NCBI GenBank assembly: GCA_964057225.1
Contig: OZ059899.1
Span: 7,688,001-7,752,000, forward strand
Direction of reading: 5' to 3'
Source: Auanema rhodensis
Lineage: Eukaryota > Nematoda > Chromadorea > Rhabditida > Rhabditidae
Length of the DNA: 64,000 nt
Shown here: positions 36,473-57,064 of the stretch, piece after piece
How the letters are laid out: the number at the start of each line of letters is the position of its first letter
Numbering within the stretch: the stretch's first letter is position 1
Notes under the pieces: model-generated
Databases searched by the model: none
What the model was told of the DNA's origin: nothing
Seen by the model: only the letters and a program-made list of their open reading frames with translations
Made by a program: the position numbers and the translations under genes

Positions 36473-37749
36473 TCAATTAGCTGACGCTAAAGTAGCTTGC
36501 TCAATAGCAAATGTATAATAAAAAGCTTCCGTGTCCAGACGCCTAATATCAAAATTAATTTGTGGTAAATCATCTCCCTGAAACAGAACATGAAATACGA
36601 ATTATAGAGTAGTAATTGCCTGTTTTTGTTCTGCAGTCCCAACTGATGGATGTAACTTAAATGGAACACCATCTACACCTTTGGGTTTCACCTGATTTGG
36701 ACTCTTAAAATTATAATTTGATGACATAAAATAAAATTTCACACAAAAAACACATTAAACAAAAAAAGGGAAGGAGGAAAACTAAAAGAAAACTAAAAAG
36801 GATAAGATTTCACTACACACCTTAATTGTAAAAGCATTTACTTTATCAAAATTAGTTGTTGAGCTAGACGTTTGTAAAGCGGGATAGAGTGTATTAGGAG
36901 GAGCAGGAGCACTTCGCGTAGGAAGACTTTGAGCGCTAAAAAGAAAAATATTATAATAAAACAGTGAGCTTAATATACCTGCTGCTATGTTTCAATCCAA
37001 AAGTTTGAGGTATTACCACAACTTTAAAGACAATTAATGCTCCATCAACTTCACTAAAAAGATCAATGAGCTTTTTTCCATTTGTAACTAATAATTTGAA
37101 AAACAACAAATTCACCCTGCACTGCTATAACCTTTTGGAGTTTTTTTCGTTTTTCCAAGCACAGTGATCTAAATCATAATACCATATTAATCTATTGGAA
37201 AAGTTGAGAAAAACCTCTCCAATTGCATCTACAACAGCTTCTCGGGATTCTGACTTTATACATAACACTCTTTTACGAAGAGATTTTTCCCCTAAATAAC
37301 TTTTCAAATTTAAAAACAAAATTAGCACATACTTGAGTCCGCAGTATAATCAATAGCTACATACCCATGCGGTATAGGCTCAGAATCTTTTATTACTGTT
37401 ATATCCGTTATGACCGATACAGCTGTTCCCTGGAAACAATGATCGGTATACATGATCAGTAATGATATATCATACTTTGATTCCACAGTCTGGTAATTCT
37501 TTACTGTAAGCAATATAACGTGTAGGTCTAGCAAATATAGAAAACGAGCTCTCACGCCATAAATCAGCATCCGAGTTGTCATCAGTTGCTTTAGTTATCT
37601 AAAAGCCTTATTATCAAGCTAAATTACATAACAATTCTTACAGCGGTAAAACCTTTTGGGCATTTATTCTTGTCGGCTATGAAGCATAATGCAGTGATAG
37701 GGTTAACAGGGCCATTACTTTCTTCAGACCTGGTTAGTTCCACTGCCAT
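36473..37749 (-). CDS. mvb12: ESCRT-I subunit MVB12 (MABP and UMA domains)
   Basis: Starts MAVELTRSEESNGPVNPITA. The N-terminal MABP domain has NPITALCFIADKNKCPKGF, a DADLW motif and two further repeats (GTAVSVITDITVIK, IPHGYVAIDYTAD). The C-terminal UMA box is visible as DGVPFKLHPSV. MVB12 joins TSG101, VPS28 and VPS37 in ESCRT-I, which sorts ubiquitinated cargo into multivesicular bodies; the MABP domain binds acidic membranes and the UMA box contacts the core complex. The intron before the last exon uses a GC donor (AACAG|GCAATT) and is 42 nt long, phase 0. The F-box gene lies 492 nt upstream on the same strand, which would allow co-transcription. About 285 residues, near the family size. 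Confidence 0.85.
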
Positions 37750-38241
37750 AAGTTTACGCCTAACACAACAATTAGTCATTGGAATTGAAATAGATGATAA
37801 AAATTGTCAAATAAGTATAGTTGCTAAGCAACCAATCAAAAAATATTGACTGTGTAAAAACAGATACAGCTTAACAACACGTTATACTTTTAAAAAAACA
37901 TTTATTAAGAAAAGAGAATATTTGAATTTGGATAAGAATTTAAATAATATTAACAATGAGAGCAAATAGACTTTAAATCGAGTAAATACATATTAATATT
38001 GTAGTTTATATAAAGCATATAATAACGGTATTAAATTCATAGAAGGGGGAATATATACAATCAATTCTACTGGATAAAACTAACCGACGTTTCTTTTGAC
38101 ATGTCTCAACAATTCCAGGGCCCTAGTAGAGGGAATAAATTTAATTTGTCCATGATATACAAGTGCTGTTAATAAGTAAGCATAGGAATGTAACAGATTT
38201 AGCTTCAAATTGGTTGAAAATAAATATGTACAAAAATGTAG
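37750..38241. other. Tandem intergenic gap
   Basis: 492 nt between the F-box gene and MVB12, both on the minus strand. AT-rich, with a modest patch near 38.08-38.13 kb that could be 5' UTR of MVB12. No gene seen. Confidence 0.55.
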
Positions 38242-39446
38242 TTAAAACCTGAAGTTTCGTAATCTTCGTACAAAGCCAGGAATATTATATCGGCTTGGCA
38301 TGATTTCGGGCTTTGGCTTTGTATCTGGTTCTTTATACTCTTCAGGTGCAAGAAGTCGTGTTTCGTCAGGAAAGGTAATGATGACTTCAGTATTGGCAAA
38401 CTTGGACCCATAATGTCCAGCCCAAAATTGAGTATCTTTTCCAGAAGTTTCCATTGAGAAATGCCTTACACCAGCACAATAGTCAGAAAAAACCATTTTA
38501 GCTTCTTCCCATTCAAATCCACCTAATAGATACAATAATAAGAATAATAAACAATAAATACATACCTTCCCATTGTTCCCAAGATTTTGTAACACTCCTG
38601 CATCGAGATTCTTTTTCTGTTCTCCTATCGAATCTTTCTTCTGGTAATAACAGGTACGAGTGTGTCTTATATATTGCCCCGCAATCGTTTCGGCAACAGC
38701 ACAATTCTTTGACAGTAATATTTGGGCGAATTTCATCTATTATCCAAGGCTGAATTATGAAGGAATGTATAATTTTAAAGAAAACATTAACAAACCTCGA
38801 GACCACATTCTTCTAAATCTAATTCAAAAAATCGCGTACACCAACCATAGCTTGTAGCAAAACAGCATTCGACACGATCATCGCGGAATAAGAAATCGTC
38901 TTCTTTTTCAATCAGCATTCTTAACCCAAACTTATATAAATTATTCAGATCACTTTACATACCCATCACCACCATTATAAACAACAAATGTCATTCGCCT
39001 ATTGCTTTCACACAGATTAGCTAAATGATCCGCTTTCGTGAACTTATACGCAAGATTTCTGTTATAGGGATTCTTATACCACATGATTCGATAATTGAAT
39101 AATTTGTCAGTATCTAAAACACAAATTTAAATATTTCTACTGATGGAATAAACCTTTTAATATAAACTCTCTCCATTTTTTTGGCGGTAGATTAACTCTA
39201 TCTTGTAGGCATTTTTCAAGCCAAAAACCATTCCAAGAAAGCAGTCTATTGAACTCTTTACAAACCTAAACAAAAATAAAATTTACAAGATCTTATATTA
39301 ACCTATACCAGGAAAAGTTTTTTCAAACTGTCGCCATCACATCGTAGGAATATATTGAACCATAATTGCTCTTGAAAAATATACGGATTTTCTTTGAGGT
39401 TATTACAGTCGTCAGTTTTTAGAATTTTTGCTGACGGAGGGGACAT
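38242..39446 (-). CDS. F-box protein with FBA sugar-binding domain (FBXO2/6/44 type)
   Basis: Starts MSPPSAKILKTDD. An N-terminal F-box (FQEQLWFNIFLRCDGDSLKK, then LVCKEFNRLLS) precedes an FBA jelly-roll: YNRNLAYK, VVYNGGDGLRM, FATSYGWCTRFFELDLEECG, EIRPNITVKELCC, RNDCGAIYKTHSYLLL and GKDTQFWAGHYGSKFANTEV. In this family the F-box recruits SKP1-CUL1 ligase and the FBA domain binds N-glycans of misfolded glycoproteins for ER-associated degradation. The glycan-contacting Tyr-Trp pair of mammalian FBXO2 corresponds here to Phe-Trp (QFWAG), keeping the Trp. Its start lies 367 nt from the divergent PEX1 start. Introns are about 45-55 nt. Confidence 0.9.
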
Positions 39447-39813
39447 ACTTATTACAGGACAAGTTATCACGGATTAACAGTATACGAAATCTGAAAATAT
39501 AAATATAAGCGATTCAACATATAACTGAAAATTTGCACGTGATTTTCCAATATTTCTCAATTTTTACGAATTGCAATGAGTCATATCAGACTTTGTTTAT
39601 AAAAGGTCGCTCGCTGTTGAAGCATTGGTATAGATGACCCACACTATTACTATTGGAGCAGATGTTTTGTCAATAGAGCAGTCTCGTCTCAAAGAAGTGG
39701 AAACAGGACGTGTTTATCGCCATACCTTCTGCGTTGCTATCAATCACGAGAATATCGTTATATTTAAACTCTATACCATTACTTTAGTCTTACGTACATA
39801 TTTTTAGATTTAT
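39447..39813. promoter_or_regulatory. Shared divergent promoter region of F-box gene and PEX1
   Basis: 367 nt between the two start codons on opposite strands must hold both promoters. It also contains a 57-codon ORF (39634-39807) in the PEX1 direction, listed separately. No TATA box can be singled out in this AT-rich sequence. Confidence 0.5.
39634..39807 (+). CDS. 57-codon ORF in frame with PEX1 (5' extension or uORF)
   Basis: ATG-to-TAG frame with a mixed, protein-like composition (TITIGADVLSIEQSRLKEVE). Its TAG lies in the PEX1 frame, two codons before the PEX1 ATG at 39814. A GT at 39757 and the TTTTTAG that contains the stop would define a 51-nt phase-0 intron, joining this exon to PEX1 and adding about 43 residues. 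Alternatively it is an upstream ORF, or TTTTTAG is a trans-splice acceptor and this is outron. Confidence 0.3.
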   Translation: MTHTITIGADVLSIEQSRLKEVETGRVYRHTFCVAINHENIVIFKLYTITLVLRTYF

Positions 39814-46551
<6,738 letters not shown>

Positions 46552-46815
46552 ATATTCAAATATTTTTATCCAAAATTATATTACATACCATATTTATATG
46601 ATTTAAAAAAAAAGTTTTATTACCTGGCCAACTTATTTTTGTTGCGATATCGTTATTAAGTTATGATGGCCCATCAATTATTTGAATGCGCCATGTGAAT
46701 TTCATGGTTTCAAAGATTTAACGGCCACAACTAGGCTCTTATATCAAACACATAAAACACAATATATTATCAAAACAAGTATAATTAAAAAAAGCTAATA
46801 TATTAACCATTAAAG

Positions 46816-49800
46816 CTATGCCGGCTCTCCTTCACTTATGGTATACAGTGTTGTCATTCGTATTCCTGAGTCTTCTTCGATTGCTAAAAATATAAAGTTA
46901 ATTATATACTGATGAACTGTTGCATACATCCAGTTTCAATAGAGTTTTCTTGTGCTTCGACAGCATGAACCCCTAAAGATCCCATAGAAGCCAAAATAAG
47001 TGATTGGTGAGTTGTATTCTTGGTTTTTCCTGTTTTTATTCCGAGTATATTTCTTTTCTTTTTGCTGGAATCAAAAAAAAAGTGAGTTATATGAATATTT
47101 AACTTTACGCTTTCATTCCTCTGGCTCGGTATTGCAATTGATGCATGTTATGGGCTTCTTGTTTCCGCTCTTTTACTTCTTCTCCAACTAAGTTACGATT
47201 GTTGTAGAACTAAGAGCAAAATTATAAATTCTATAAAAAATCAAATTCAAACATCAGAAATTGGATTTTGCATTAGTTGTCTAATATGCATTATATCTTT
47301 TGTGAGCTCCTCTGTTTCTTTTTCAACATCTTGCTTGGTTTTTTTTTGCAAAAAATGATCATCTTCTTCCATCATTTCACGTGGAATTTCATTACTAAAT
47401 AAACACATTCATAACTATGAAAAGCATAAATATCTTACTTCTCAACCATTTCATCCAATCTTTGTTGTCGTTTAAAAGATGAAGTTGAAGGACTAGCTAT
47501 CATCGCTTCTCTGAAACTTATTTTTTATTTCTCATAAATGGATTTAGATTTCACCTCATTGTCGCAGCTCTATCCATTTCCAAAAGCTTGCCTTCACGTC
47601 TATCAGAAGCATCATAATCCTTCTCTAATAAAGGACGAAGATAACCTTTAGAAAACTCACTGAGTGTAGCCTTAAAGAAAACGTTTCCCCTTTAACTAAA
47701 TATTAAACATACTAGCCAGCTGGTATCTTTATAGCCACAAATTTCTTCAATGCCTTGTGACATGTGAGCAATAACACCTCTATTAAATTCCATGAACATG
47801 TAGAATCTATCTTCTTTCTTTGCTAATCGTATATTAAGGTATCGTACAAGTGGTTTGATTGTTGATCCCTGAAATATTTTATTTGTTTCAAAACTTTCTA
47901 ACTATTTCACCTGAACAAAAACTGTGAATAGAATAACCATATATGTAGCTGATAGTAATGTTGCTTTAACTGGTACACTATCATTAATCATGAAAGCTAA
48001 TGAGAAAGAAACAGCTCCTCTCAAACCACCGTAAGCCTTCAAATTGTAAATATTTTTTTTGAAGTTATATATTTTATCTTCTAACCATAATTACTTGTTC
48101 TTGGAATGAAATATGACGTACTCCACCGGTAAAACGATTAACTATATAAGTTAAAAAGAAGACAACTGAAATGTATAAAATAAATAATTTGTTTAAGTTA
48201 TTAATAACGTAGTAACTAATAGAACGGTTATACTATCACTTTTAATTTAACGATTCGGACAATTCGATAAAAAAAAATGACTCAGCTATTTATATCTTAT
48301 CATTAGTCATAATTTATTTATAAATTTAGTTATTTTAGGATTTCAAACTACTCTTTTACTTACCGGCAATACGCGATACGGTACATAAAACAACAGAGTA
48401 CAATGAGAATAATGGATGCCACTCACTCCAAAACCATTCTTGTTCATTAACAAGCATGACACCAAGTACAATAAATATAAGTGATTCTGATACAGCACTA
48501 TAAGAATAAAAAGTAAGTTTTCTGATTTAAAACTCGATTTGATAAAACCTGGCAACTTTCGCGAAATATGTTACGCTAATATATGATTTTGACGCGATAT
48601 TTTTGCAAGCATAATGCGATTGGAAAAGACCGCAGCCAATTATTCTATAAATATAATGTGAGATATTAAAGTTTTCTTTGAAAGTTATTTGTTTTACCCA
48701 ATGATTCCTGAAAAGTGAAATAATTCACTGGCCATATATGATAGATAGGCCATCCCAAATAGTACAACTGGCTCCACTACTAAATGTCGTTAAATAAACG
48801 ATATCAAACATTGAAAATTGAAAAAAATATTACCCCTGACATGTTCAGTAAATCTGGTAATTATAGCCGAGAGTGCTCCACAAGCTAATCCTATGAAAAG
48901 ACCTCCTAAGGAAACGCAGAGAAAAGCTAAAAATCCCAGCATTACCTAAATAATTGTATAAAATAAATGTGAAAATTGATTATAAAATACATCAGTTATT
49001 TTAAATTCTGGTAACTCCTTAAATTCAATCATTAAGTTATAACACACAACTGTAACAGCATCGTTTAACAAAGATTCGCCAAATACCATAAAATACAACA
49101 TCTTATTTACTCCTACTTCTTGAAATATTGCCAAAACCTCAAAATATATATCAATAAGAATGTAATACTACTGTACAACTTACAGCTACAGGATCTACAG
49201 CAGCTATTAATGAAGCAAATACAAGGCAATCAAACGAATCTATACGGAAGTTCCCCATTAATCCAAGTTCAGAAAATAGGATAAGGAATCCTCCAATTAT
49301 AATGATGTTTAACACTGTACCCTAAATTCTTCCAATATATTCTTAAACTTGTGTTTGTTTCAAAATTACCACTACAGCGTATAATATGATTGTTCCAAGA
49401 TTCTCAATGAAAGCTCTATCTTTTAGAGAATATGCTGACTCTAAGATAATTGGAGGCAATAGAAAGAAAAAAAAAGTTTTTGAGTTGAATTCCAGAAACT
49501 TGATCGACTCATGAGTTGTATCACCACTTAATATCACCAAATTAATTATTTTCTATCAAGAGGAGTAAAGCGCTTACATGAAGACTAATCCACATACAAC
49601 ACCAACCAAAATTAATGCACATGACTCTGGTACAAGTGCTTGAATTGCTCCGGAATGATGATAGCCTATAGTAGTAATAGTTGTTTTAAATCGAAAATAA
49701 ATCGAAAATTTTATTTACCTAGCTTGAAAAGTCCAATGACAATGATAAAAAGAGTCAAAACAAGTGGCTCTTTGACATAATCAAATTTCCAAGAAGCTAC

Positions 49801-50423
49801 CTTAATTCCATGTGGTGCATGATGTTCTACTTCGTGTTCAAGAGTGTCATTTGTCATTATTTCTTTTTCATTTTTCTCATCAGTCAAAAGATTCAAAAGC
49901 ACAGATCTATAAATCAATAATTAGGTTTTACAGTATACTCTTAGATTATTTTATCTTCATTTTTTTACATTTAAGCCATACGTCCCTCAAATCAGATAGT
50001 TTTACTTGACAGACTCTTAGCACTTAAGAAGTGCACTTAGTGTTCAATAAAACTGATCTACTTTTCCTTATTTATCGATAATTTCATTATTGAAATATCT
50101 GTTCTTAGCTTTTATATTTAATTGCCATATTTAAGTTGGAATGATGTGAAGCTGGAAACGTCAAAGATCAAGTTATCAAAGTTATATATATATAATTCCA
50201 AAAAAAATTCACATATCCATTTAATTTTAAGTTCGTTTTAATTCAAACATGAAGCTATGTAGCAACTTATACTTATTAACTATGATAAATACCTTCGAAC
50301 TCCAACACTTTCCGCATAAGATAAAACATCTGTCCAGAATTCAGTTTCATTTTCCACACTAATCTCTATACTGAATACGAGAATAGGCACAGAAATAAGC
50401 AAGAAAATTGACCATCTTCTCAT
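46816..50423 (-). CDS. Na+/H+ exchanger (SLC9A/NHE family)
   Basis: A signal-like first helix ([18 protein letters not shown]) and an Asn-glycosylated loop precede about a dozen membrane segments. Hallmarks are [20 protein letters not shown] (amiloride-binding helix), [30 protein letters not shown] with the essential Asp of the ion site, HFSGIIGLVF-type TM segments, and [14 protein letters not shown] cytosolic tail follows from VRYLNIRL, rich in charged helices ([20 protein letters not shown]), ending EGEPA. It exchanges one Na+ for one H+ at the plasma or organelle membrane. The tail is about 200 residues, typical of metazoan NHE genes of the nematode nhx set. Introns are short. Catalytic residues are intact. 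The subtype cannot be assigned by eye. Confidence 0.93.
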
Positions 50424-52341
50424 TTCCTACACCTATTTTACCAATAATTAGTGAATTACGGTAAAAATGAGTGTATTATGTGAACCTGCTTATAGTAATA
50501 CTATAGATAATACATATATATAAGATAAAAAACTAAAGAAAACAATATAACAATAAAGTATTTGTTAAAATCGAATTAATGGAAGATGTAAAGGTATACT
50601 ATACTGATTCATTTCCATGAAATATAACACAAAGACTGTAGGTTGCAATGAATAGTTGATCGGTATATCATTTTATATTATGCTTGTAGTCATAACATAA
50701 GAAAAGAAGAGCCAAATATATGAATCAGAGTCATCCAGTTTGTACACACGATAAGCAAAATTTAGGAATAATATGTAAGAACATAAATAAAAGAATTATG
50801 TTAAGTACGAAAATGCCTATGCAAGTTGTATTATCCAATAGTTTAGAACAATCTAACAATGACAAATTCAGAAGCATATTAGAAGTATGATGTAAGCTAA
50901 GAGGGGTAGATGTTTTAAACGACGACAATCTACTGCAAACTGATAACGAAAGTCATTAAAATGAGTATCAACGGGACTCATAGACAACTAGAATAGAAAT
51001 CGAAAGAAATAGATTATCCTCTTTATAAATTATTTGAAAAAAAAAAAATTTATAGTTAAAGAAACCATGATTTTGTATAAAAATTGATCAAACCTAGCGG
51101 CGTACAGTTTGTCAATAAAGAACTACATCTTCCTAAAATGTCATTAGAGTTCGAATATGACAGTCCTTGTCCATATTTCCGCCTTAAAACTTTAAGTAAA
51201 TACTATGATCAATAATATTGAATAATCCAGAATGTTTTGTCATATTTTTCTTTTACAAACAGATAGATTTCATTTTTGCTTCAATTTCAAGAATGCCGAG
51301 ATTTTATAATTCGTTCTAGATCTCAGATTATTAAGAACGGAATTTCTAAAATGAACTTTTATATTTCAAATATATTTCAGACAATAATCAATCTTCTTCA
51401 TGAAGCTCATCAAAATTAAGCAAAAAGTCGTATAGTTCATTTTATTGCACGATGAAATGTGAATGTGTCATCTTATGAACTGCTAGTCTCTACTATTTTT
51501 AGAGTTTTAAACTATAAAATCGTTCCTTTCAGATATCTGATCAGAAGCAAAACTTCAAGCTTTATACCATTAGGGTTTTCCAAAAAGTACTGTAAATATA
51601 TTAATAACTTAGAAAGCCTCGAACACGAGTATTTATTTTTTACAATAATCATTTTATAAAACAAATGTAATTTAAATAAGTTTCTCCAATTTTCAAGTAA
51701 TTATTAGACGATTATAATCCTTTATCTCTTTTCTTTATTTAGCTAACAATAACATTTCGCACTTATTTGCCCGTCTTATCAGCTATTTGGCATTCTCGAA
51801 CCTTTATTCCTTGTCTCTTCAGCAGAAAAGGCAGCTCTAAAGTAATGCTATGCGTATGTACTGAGATTGAAAATCTATTTTGTTTGATAACTAATAATAA
51901 CCAAATTTAATGTGTTTTGCTCGGCAATAATTTTGAAAGAGAATCAACTGCTTCATTCATCTAGCGGTACCTTTCATCATCATCGTTTGTCCATTGAGTG
52001 AAGCAGATAACTACCAACCCTCGATTACTTTTCAAAGGGTGGTCTTGCTAAGCTTTTTCTTCAATTTTCTATTCTATTTATGTTGTTTTATGAGAGAAAT
52101 CATTGACCCTTGTTGAACTATCGACATCATCAAGTGATGTCACGAAATTTGTGGACAGTAGTTAGGTACAGATAAAGGAAAGCTTATAAAATTATAAAAT
52201 TAATGTTTCAATTAATATTTATGATAATAAAAACAACGATAACCAGACATTAATAAGTTAATGATCATTGCGATAAATGAGTGCATGCATTTGTAGAAAA
52301 AATACAATTATGCTTGGGATCTATCTTGATTTATGGATAAA
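50424..52341. other. Intergenic region
   Basis: 1.9 kb between two minus-strand genes, the exchanger and CSB. Contains the exchanger's upstream region, AT-rich filler and short frames without motifs (for example 51459-51659 on +, judged chance). No RNA gene recognised. Confidence 0.55.
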
Positions 52342-55300
52342 TTATTCATATTCTCTTTTTAATACCCATTGTTTATTAAAACGATTAAGTTCAGCGATCT
52401 TCTTCAAAATTGCTCTGAAATGTGTAGGGTCCACAGCGCCTAATTGATTCTGTAACAATTTTGAAATAATAAATTAGTATATAGAATATAGAATATACCT
52501 TAAATTTATCAACTATTTCATTACTATATGCTTTCCCTCCTTTTGTAACCATGAAAGAACGAATTTCCTCTGCCATTTCAGAATAATGATCAGAAACTCC
52601 TCCCGACTAAAAGTACGTAACAAATACTTAGCAATATATTTAAAAATCAAAATCATACTGCTTCTTCCATAGCATCAGTATTTTCAAAAACAAGACGTTT
52701 TCGTTTTCTTACAGCACTCAGAAAACTTTCTTTTTTCTTATTACTGGAATAAAAAAACTTATTTAGAAACTATTAGAATATATTAAAATTGCACGAACCC
52801 GCCGAAATCTTCTAAAGATGAATCACTGTCATTTTCTTCAATCGGTTCCGGCATACGTCTACCCTGTCGCAATTTCAGGAGTGCACTAACCTTCGGCCTA
52901 TTTAAGCATTTAATATATTTAGAAACTTTTTTTTTCAGTAATACCTGGATCTTATTATGGCAGCTGCTGAGCGAGCAACACTCTCTGCTTCTTTTTCAAT
53001 CAGATCATCTGCAGGTTTTTCACCTACCAAATGATCATGCTTTAATACACTCCGAACACCTGCAGTTTGTAAGAGACGTCCCAATACATAATCATCTTGA
53101 GCCTATAATTCAATTTAAGCAGACTTTAAATATATATAAATATATTTTATAAATTACCTTTCTCTCAGTTGAATTGGTTAATTCATTCATTTCTTTCTCT
53201 TTTCGTTTTTCTTCTTTAGTTTTTTTAACCTTTTGTTGTTTTTTAAGGAATGGTACAGTATATTTTCCATCCAGTAATTTCTTCTTTTCATTTTTACCCA
53301 CAACTGTGCTTTCCAGGAGCGAAGGATTACTTAAATCATAATACGTTAAGGAAACATTAAAAAGATTACTGTGCAAGATGTTTGGCTAATTCTTGTAATT
53401 GTAATCTCTTTTCAGGTGTGATATCTGTTATAGTGTTGGATTCAGTATCATCATCATTAACGTCTTGTACACTTGTAGTTGGTGGCAGCTCCTCTGGTTT
53501 AGGTTTCTTTTCTTTTCTATTCTTATTTCGTCTGGAAAATGCATTGAAATGAACATAAAAGTAAAACATGTAGAACGAAGCAGGCAAACATAGAAATTTA
53601 TAGTAACTTACTCTTTTTCATGTGAATCAAAAAAATTCTCTCGGTTGATTTCTGTTGTTTCAGTGGCAAACAGTTCAGCTGTTTCAGTGCTGTTTTTCTC
53701 CTAAAAATACAATCTTCCATACTCAATGATAAATGCTTTGCAACCTTATCAGCTAAAGAGAACAGCTCATGTAAATCGTTCGTTTTGAAAAACTGGCGCT
53801 GTTTAGGATCATTCAAGATTCGATTAGCAAGAAATTGTTTAAAAATTTGTCGATGATATATCTTTTCTTCAATAGTTCCAGCAGACAGTAGTCTGTATAT
53901 TGTAACATCTCGTTCCTGCCCAATTCTCCAAGCACGTTCTCTAGCTTGGGCATCAGTCGAGGGATTCCAGTCTGGATCAAAAATTACCACCTGAAAAAGA
54001 CGGAGTAATTCTCATAGACAATTTAAACTACCTTATTCGCACCAGTCAGATTCAGTCCCAATCCACCTACCCTGGTAGTCAAAGCGAATACCAACACAGA
54101 TGAATCCTCGAATAAGAATTATCGTTAATACTTAATATATAAGCACAAAACTGTATTAAATTGTTGGACGAGCTTTTGACGGTTTCCTATCGCTGTTCCA
54201 CCATCCATTCTCAAATACTTGTAGTCTTCCAAAATAAGAAGTCTTTCCAATATGTCAAGCATCTGTTTACTTTGACTGAACAGCAAAACTTTGTTATTTC
54301 CTGACTGAATTAGTAAAAAATTGTTATTAAAATTAAAATAAAAACTGCCTTTCTCCAAAGATGTAACAAGCTTTTAACTACTACAAGTTTGCCACTTCTA
54401 TCACACCAGCCAAACTGTTTGTGCGGGTATACAGCTTCGTCATACTCCCCTGCAAATAAGGTAAATTTCTTTCAGGTTTCACACTAATAAGCTAGGCTAA
54501 ACCATGTTTATTAGGACCACCAGTCACCAAATCCGGATGATTACAAAGCTTCCTCAGCGTAATTAAGCCAACAAATGCATCCATACTACCTGATGTTAGA
54601 TTTAACAATACAAAATATTTAAAACTATGAAAATGCCTTTAAGAATTCGTTGACATTCTCTAGAAGTTAAATATTCGTTATAAAAACGGCGCTGAACATC
54701 AGTGATATCACAGAATAAGACCTATGCGAAACACTTAAAGAAATTACTTCGAGTAATACCTGTTCGTTTTTAGCAGGGAGTTCAATAGCTTGCTGAACGT
54801 CTTTTTTCATACGTCGTAATATATATGGATTTATGGCATCCCTGTAAATCTAAAAAATCAAGACACTTGTGATGGATTAAGATACCGTAAGACAATTGCA
54901 CATTTATAAGCTGTTAACGTTTGAATTTCTGTTGCGTTGGCATAACCTCCTTGAGTTATTGGTATAGCAAAGTTTTGGGTAAATGTTTTAAGAGATCCTA
55001 ATCGACCAGGAAAAACAAATTCAATAAGAGACCTGAATAAAGCCATATAAAAAACTCTCAATTACAATTTAAAAATACCATAATTCTTTTAAAGAATTTT
55101 GCATTGGAGATCCACTTAATATGATTCGGTGGGTAGTATGAACGTCACGAATAGCTAATGAGATCTGTAACAGTAAGACCAAATAATTAATTTCAGTTCA
55201 TATTAGTTTACCTGAGATTCTGGGTTCCTAATTTTATGTCCTTCATCCAATACGACATAATGCCAATTTTGAGATACCAAAAGTTTTTTATCTTTGTTAA

Positions 55301-56716
55301 AAGTAGAATATGAAGTTATAACAACAGATCCACCTCTTAAAGTTTTAAGATTATTCTTGGGATTCAAATAAATTTTATACTTTCTATTTACAACCATTTT
55401 TGATAATAGGTTTGCCTTTGATCCTTTGAAACTCCCAGAAGAATGTAAAATAGCTACCTATATACAAAAATAAAATACAAACGTCGAAATGGTAATAATT
55501 ACCCGACAATCAGGCATCCATTGATGTAATTCTTTAACCCATTGATACATAATGGTTGCAGGACATACAATAAGCGTAGGACCTAATCCTGTGAAGCTTA
55601 AAGAGCAAATTTTACGAATTATAAAAACAAGTCAAACTGCATTACTTCAGCATTGAGTCGTGAAGTTGTGAGCAGTCCAATGCTTTAAGAAAACATATCA
55701 CCTGTATATAATACCATTGAGGTTTACTGTTAGCCTATTACAACCTGAATAGTTTTACCCAATCCCATCTCATCAGCCAATATTCCTCCTACTTTTTGAA
55801 AATGGAGTTCACATAACCACCTAAGTCCTGTTTTTTGATACCTTTAAAAGAAGCAACTTCAGTTTTAATCTTACAGTTAAGGAATACTTGTACAACTTTT
55901 CCCAAATAACAGAAGGTATGGAAATATCATGTTTTATATAATGTGCTCGTTCTTCTTCATTACTGTCGAAACTTTCGTAATATTGCCTATAAACACAATC
56001 AATAAAAAGCCCAATGATAATTATTAAATACCTTATTCTAGCTTCAAAGTCTCCATCGTTGCCATCATCTTTCAAATCAGGTAACCCTCTTAACTTATCT
56101 TTCTTCCTTTCACTACTTTTTCGTCTTCAACATAGTTTATCATAGAATATGTTACTAAAAAACCTACTTTCCTATGGACTTCTTGTATTGTTTGATTACG
56201 GATTTATTTGACTCCAAACTAGACTTTATTTCTTCTGTATCCGATGGTACATACTCATCGTCAGGATAGCTTTCATCTTCGGATTCTGTGTCAATTTCTC
56301 CATCTAGATAAGAGAAAGCATGCTTGGCATTTTGCTTTTACCACCTTCTTTATTTTGTTCAAAAGGAGTCTTATCACCGAAACGGACTGAATCTGCTAAA
56401 CCCATAAGCTGATCGAATTTGCTTGTACTTGGTTGGGGTTCTTCATCTTGCTCACATTCCCCATTGAATTGAGCTATAACCTATTAAAGGCATTCATTTA
56501 AACAATGCTAGACATGATTCTGATGCCAAGAAAGCTTTTCAGAACCTACATCTCGCTCCAATTGTCCACTGCTGATCGCAGAAACTCCAGGACCCAACAA
56601 ACTCAATTCATTGGTGCTGTTATCTCAAAAAAAAAAAAATTTTTTTTTGTCCAAAAAAAAATTATACTTTGTGTCACAACCTGAATAGATTCTGCCTCTA
56701 TTACATTTTCGTTCAT
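52342..56716 (-). CDS. csb-1: CSB/ERCC6 SNF2-family DNA translocase
   Basis: About 950 residues over many short-intron exons. An acidic N-terminus with a basic patch leads to the SNF2 core: [12 protein letters not shown], motif [15 protein letters not shown], motif [14 protein letters not shown], motif [23 protein letters not shown], then the CSB-specific [28 protein letters not shown] and [16 protein letters not shown]. Motif V is [20 protein letters not shown] and motif [10 protein letters not shown]. The C-terminal winged helix ([28 protein letters not shown]) ends [11 protein letters not shown] binds stalled RNA polymerase II and starts transcription-coupled repair. The first intron (donor AAA|GTATAA, acceptor TTTTGAG) was chosen to keep the frame open. 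The AGPAT gene lies 348 nt upstream on the same strand. Confidence 0.93.
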
Positions 56717-57064
56717 AACTATAACTGTGAAAAATATCCTTAGGAAAAAAGTGTTCAAAGTATGTCTATGTTTCAATCAAACCAGTACTGATAAGAAAAC
56801 ATGTTAAGTAAGAAACTTTACCCGAATGCAACTATTTCAAACTTTCAAAAATATAATAAAGGCAAGCAAATCGAACTGAGTACAGAAGAGAGAAATAAAT
56901 GCTGAAGGTTAGTAATAAAAACTTAAAACACTGAAAAATAACAATAGCCTAACACGGAGATGAATATATACACAATGAAACATAAAACAGCTAGACCTTT
57001 GGCGATATAAAACATTTAACAAAAAAACATAAAACACATAACTATTTTTTTGATTAACTTCTTT
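56717..57064. other. Tandem gap upstream of CSB
   Basis: 348 nt between the AGPAT stop and the CSB start, both minus strand. A TTTTTCACAG acceptor lies about 10 nt upstream of the CSB ATG and could be a trans-splice site. No gene seen. Confidence 0.5.
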
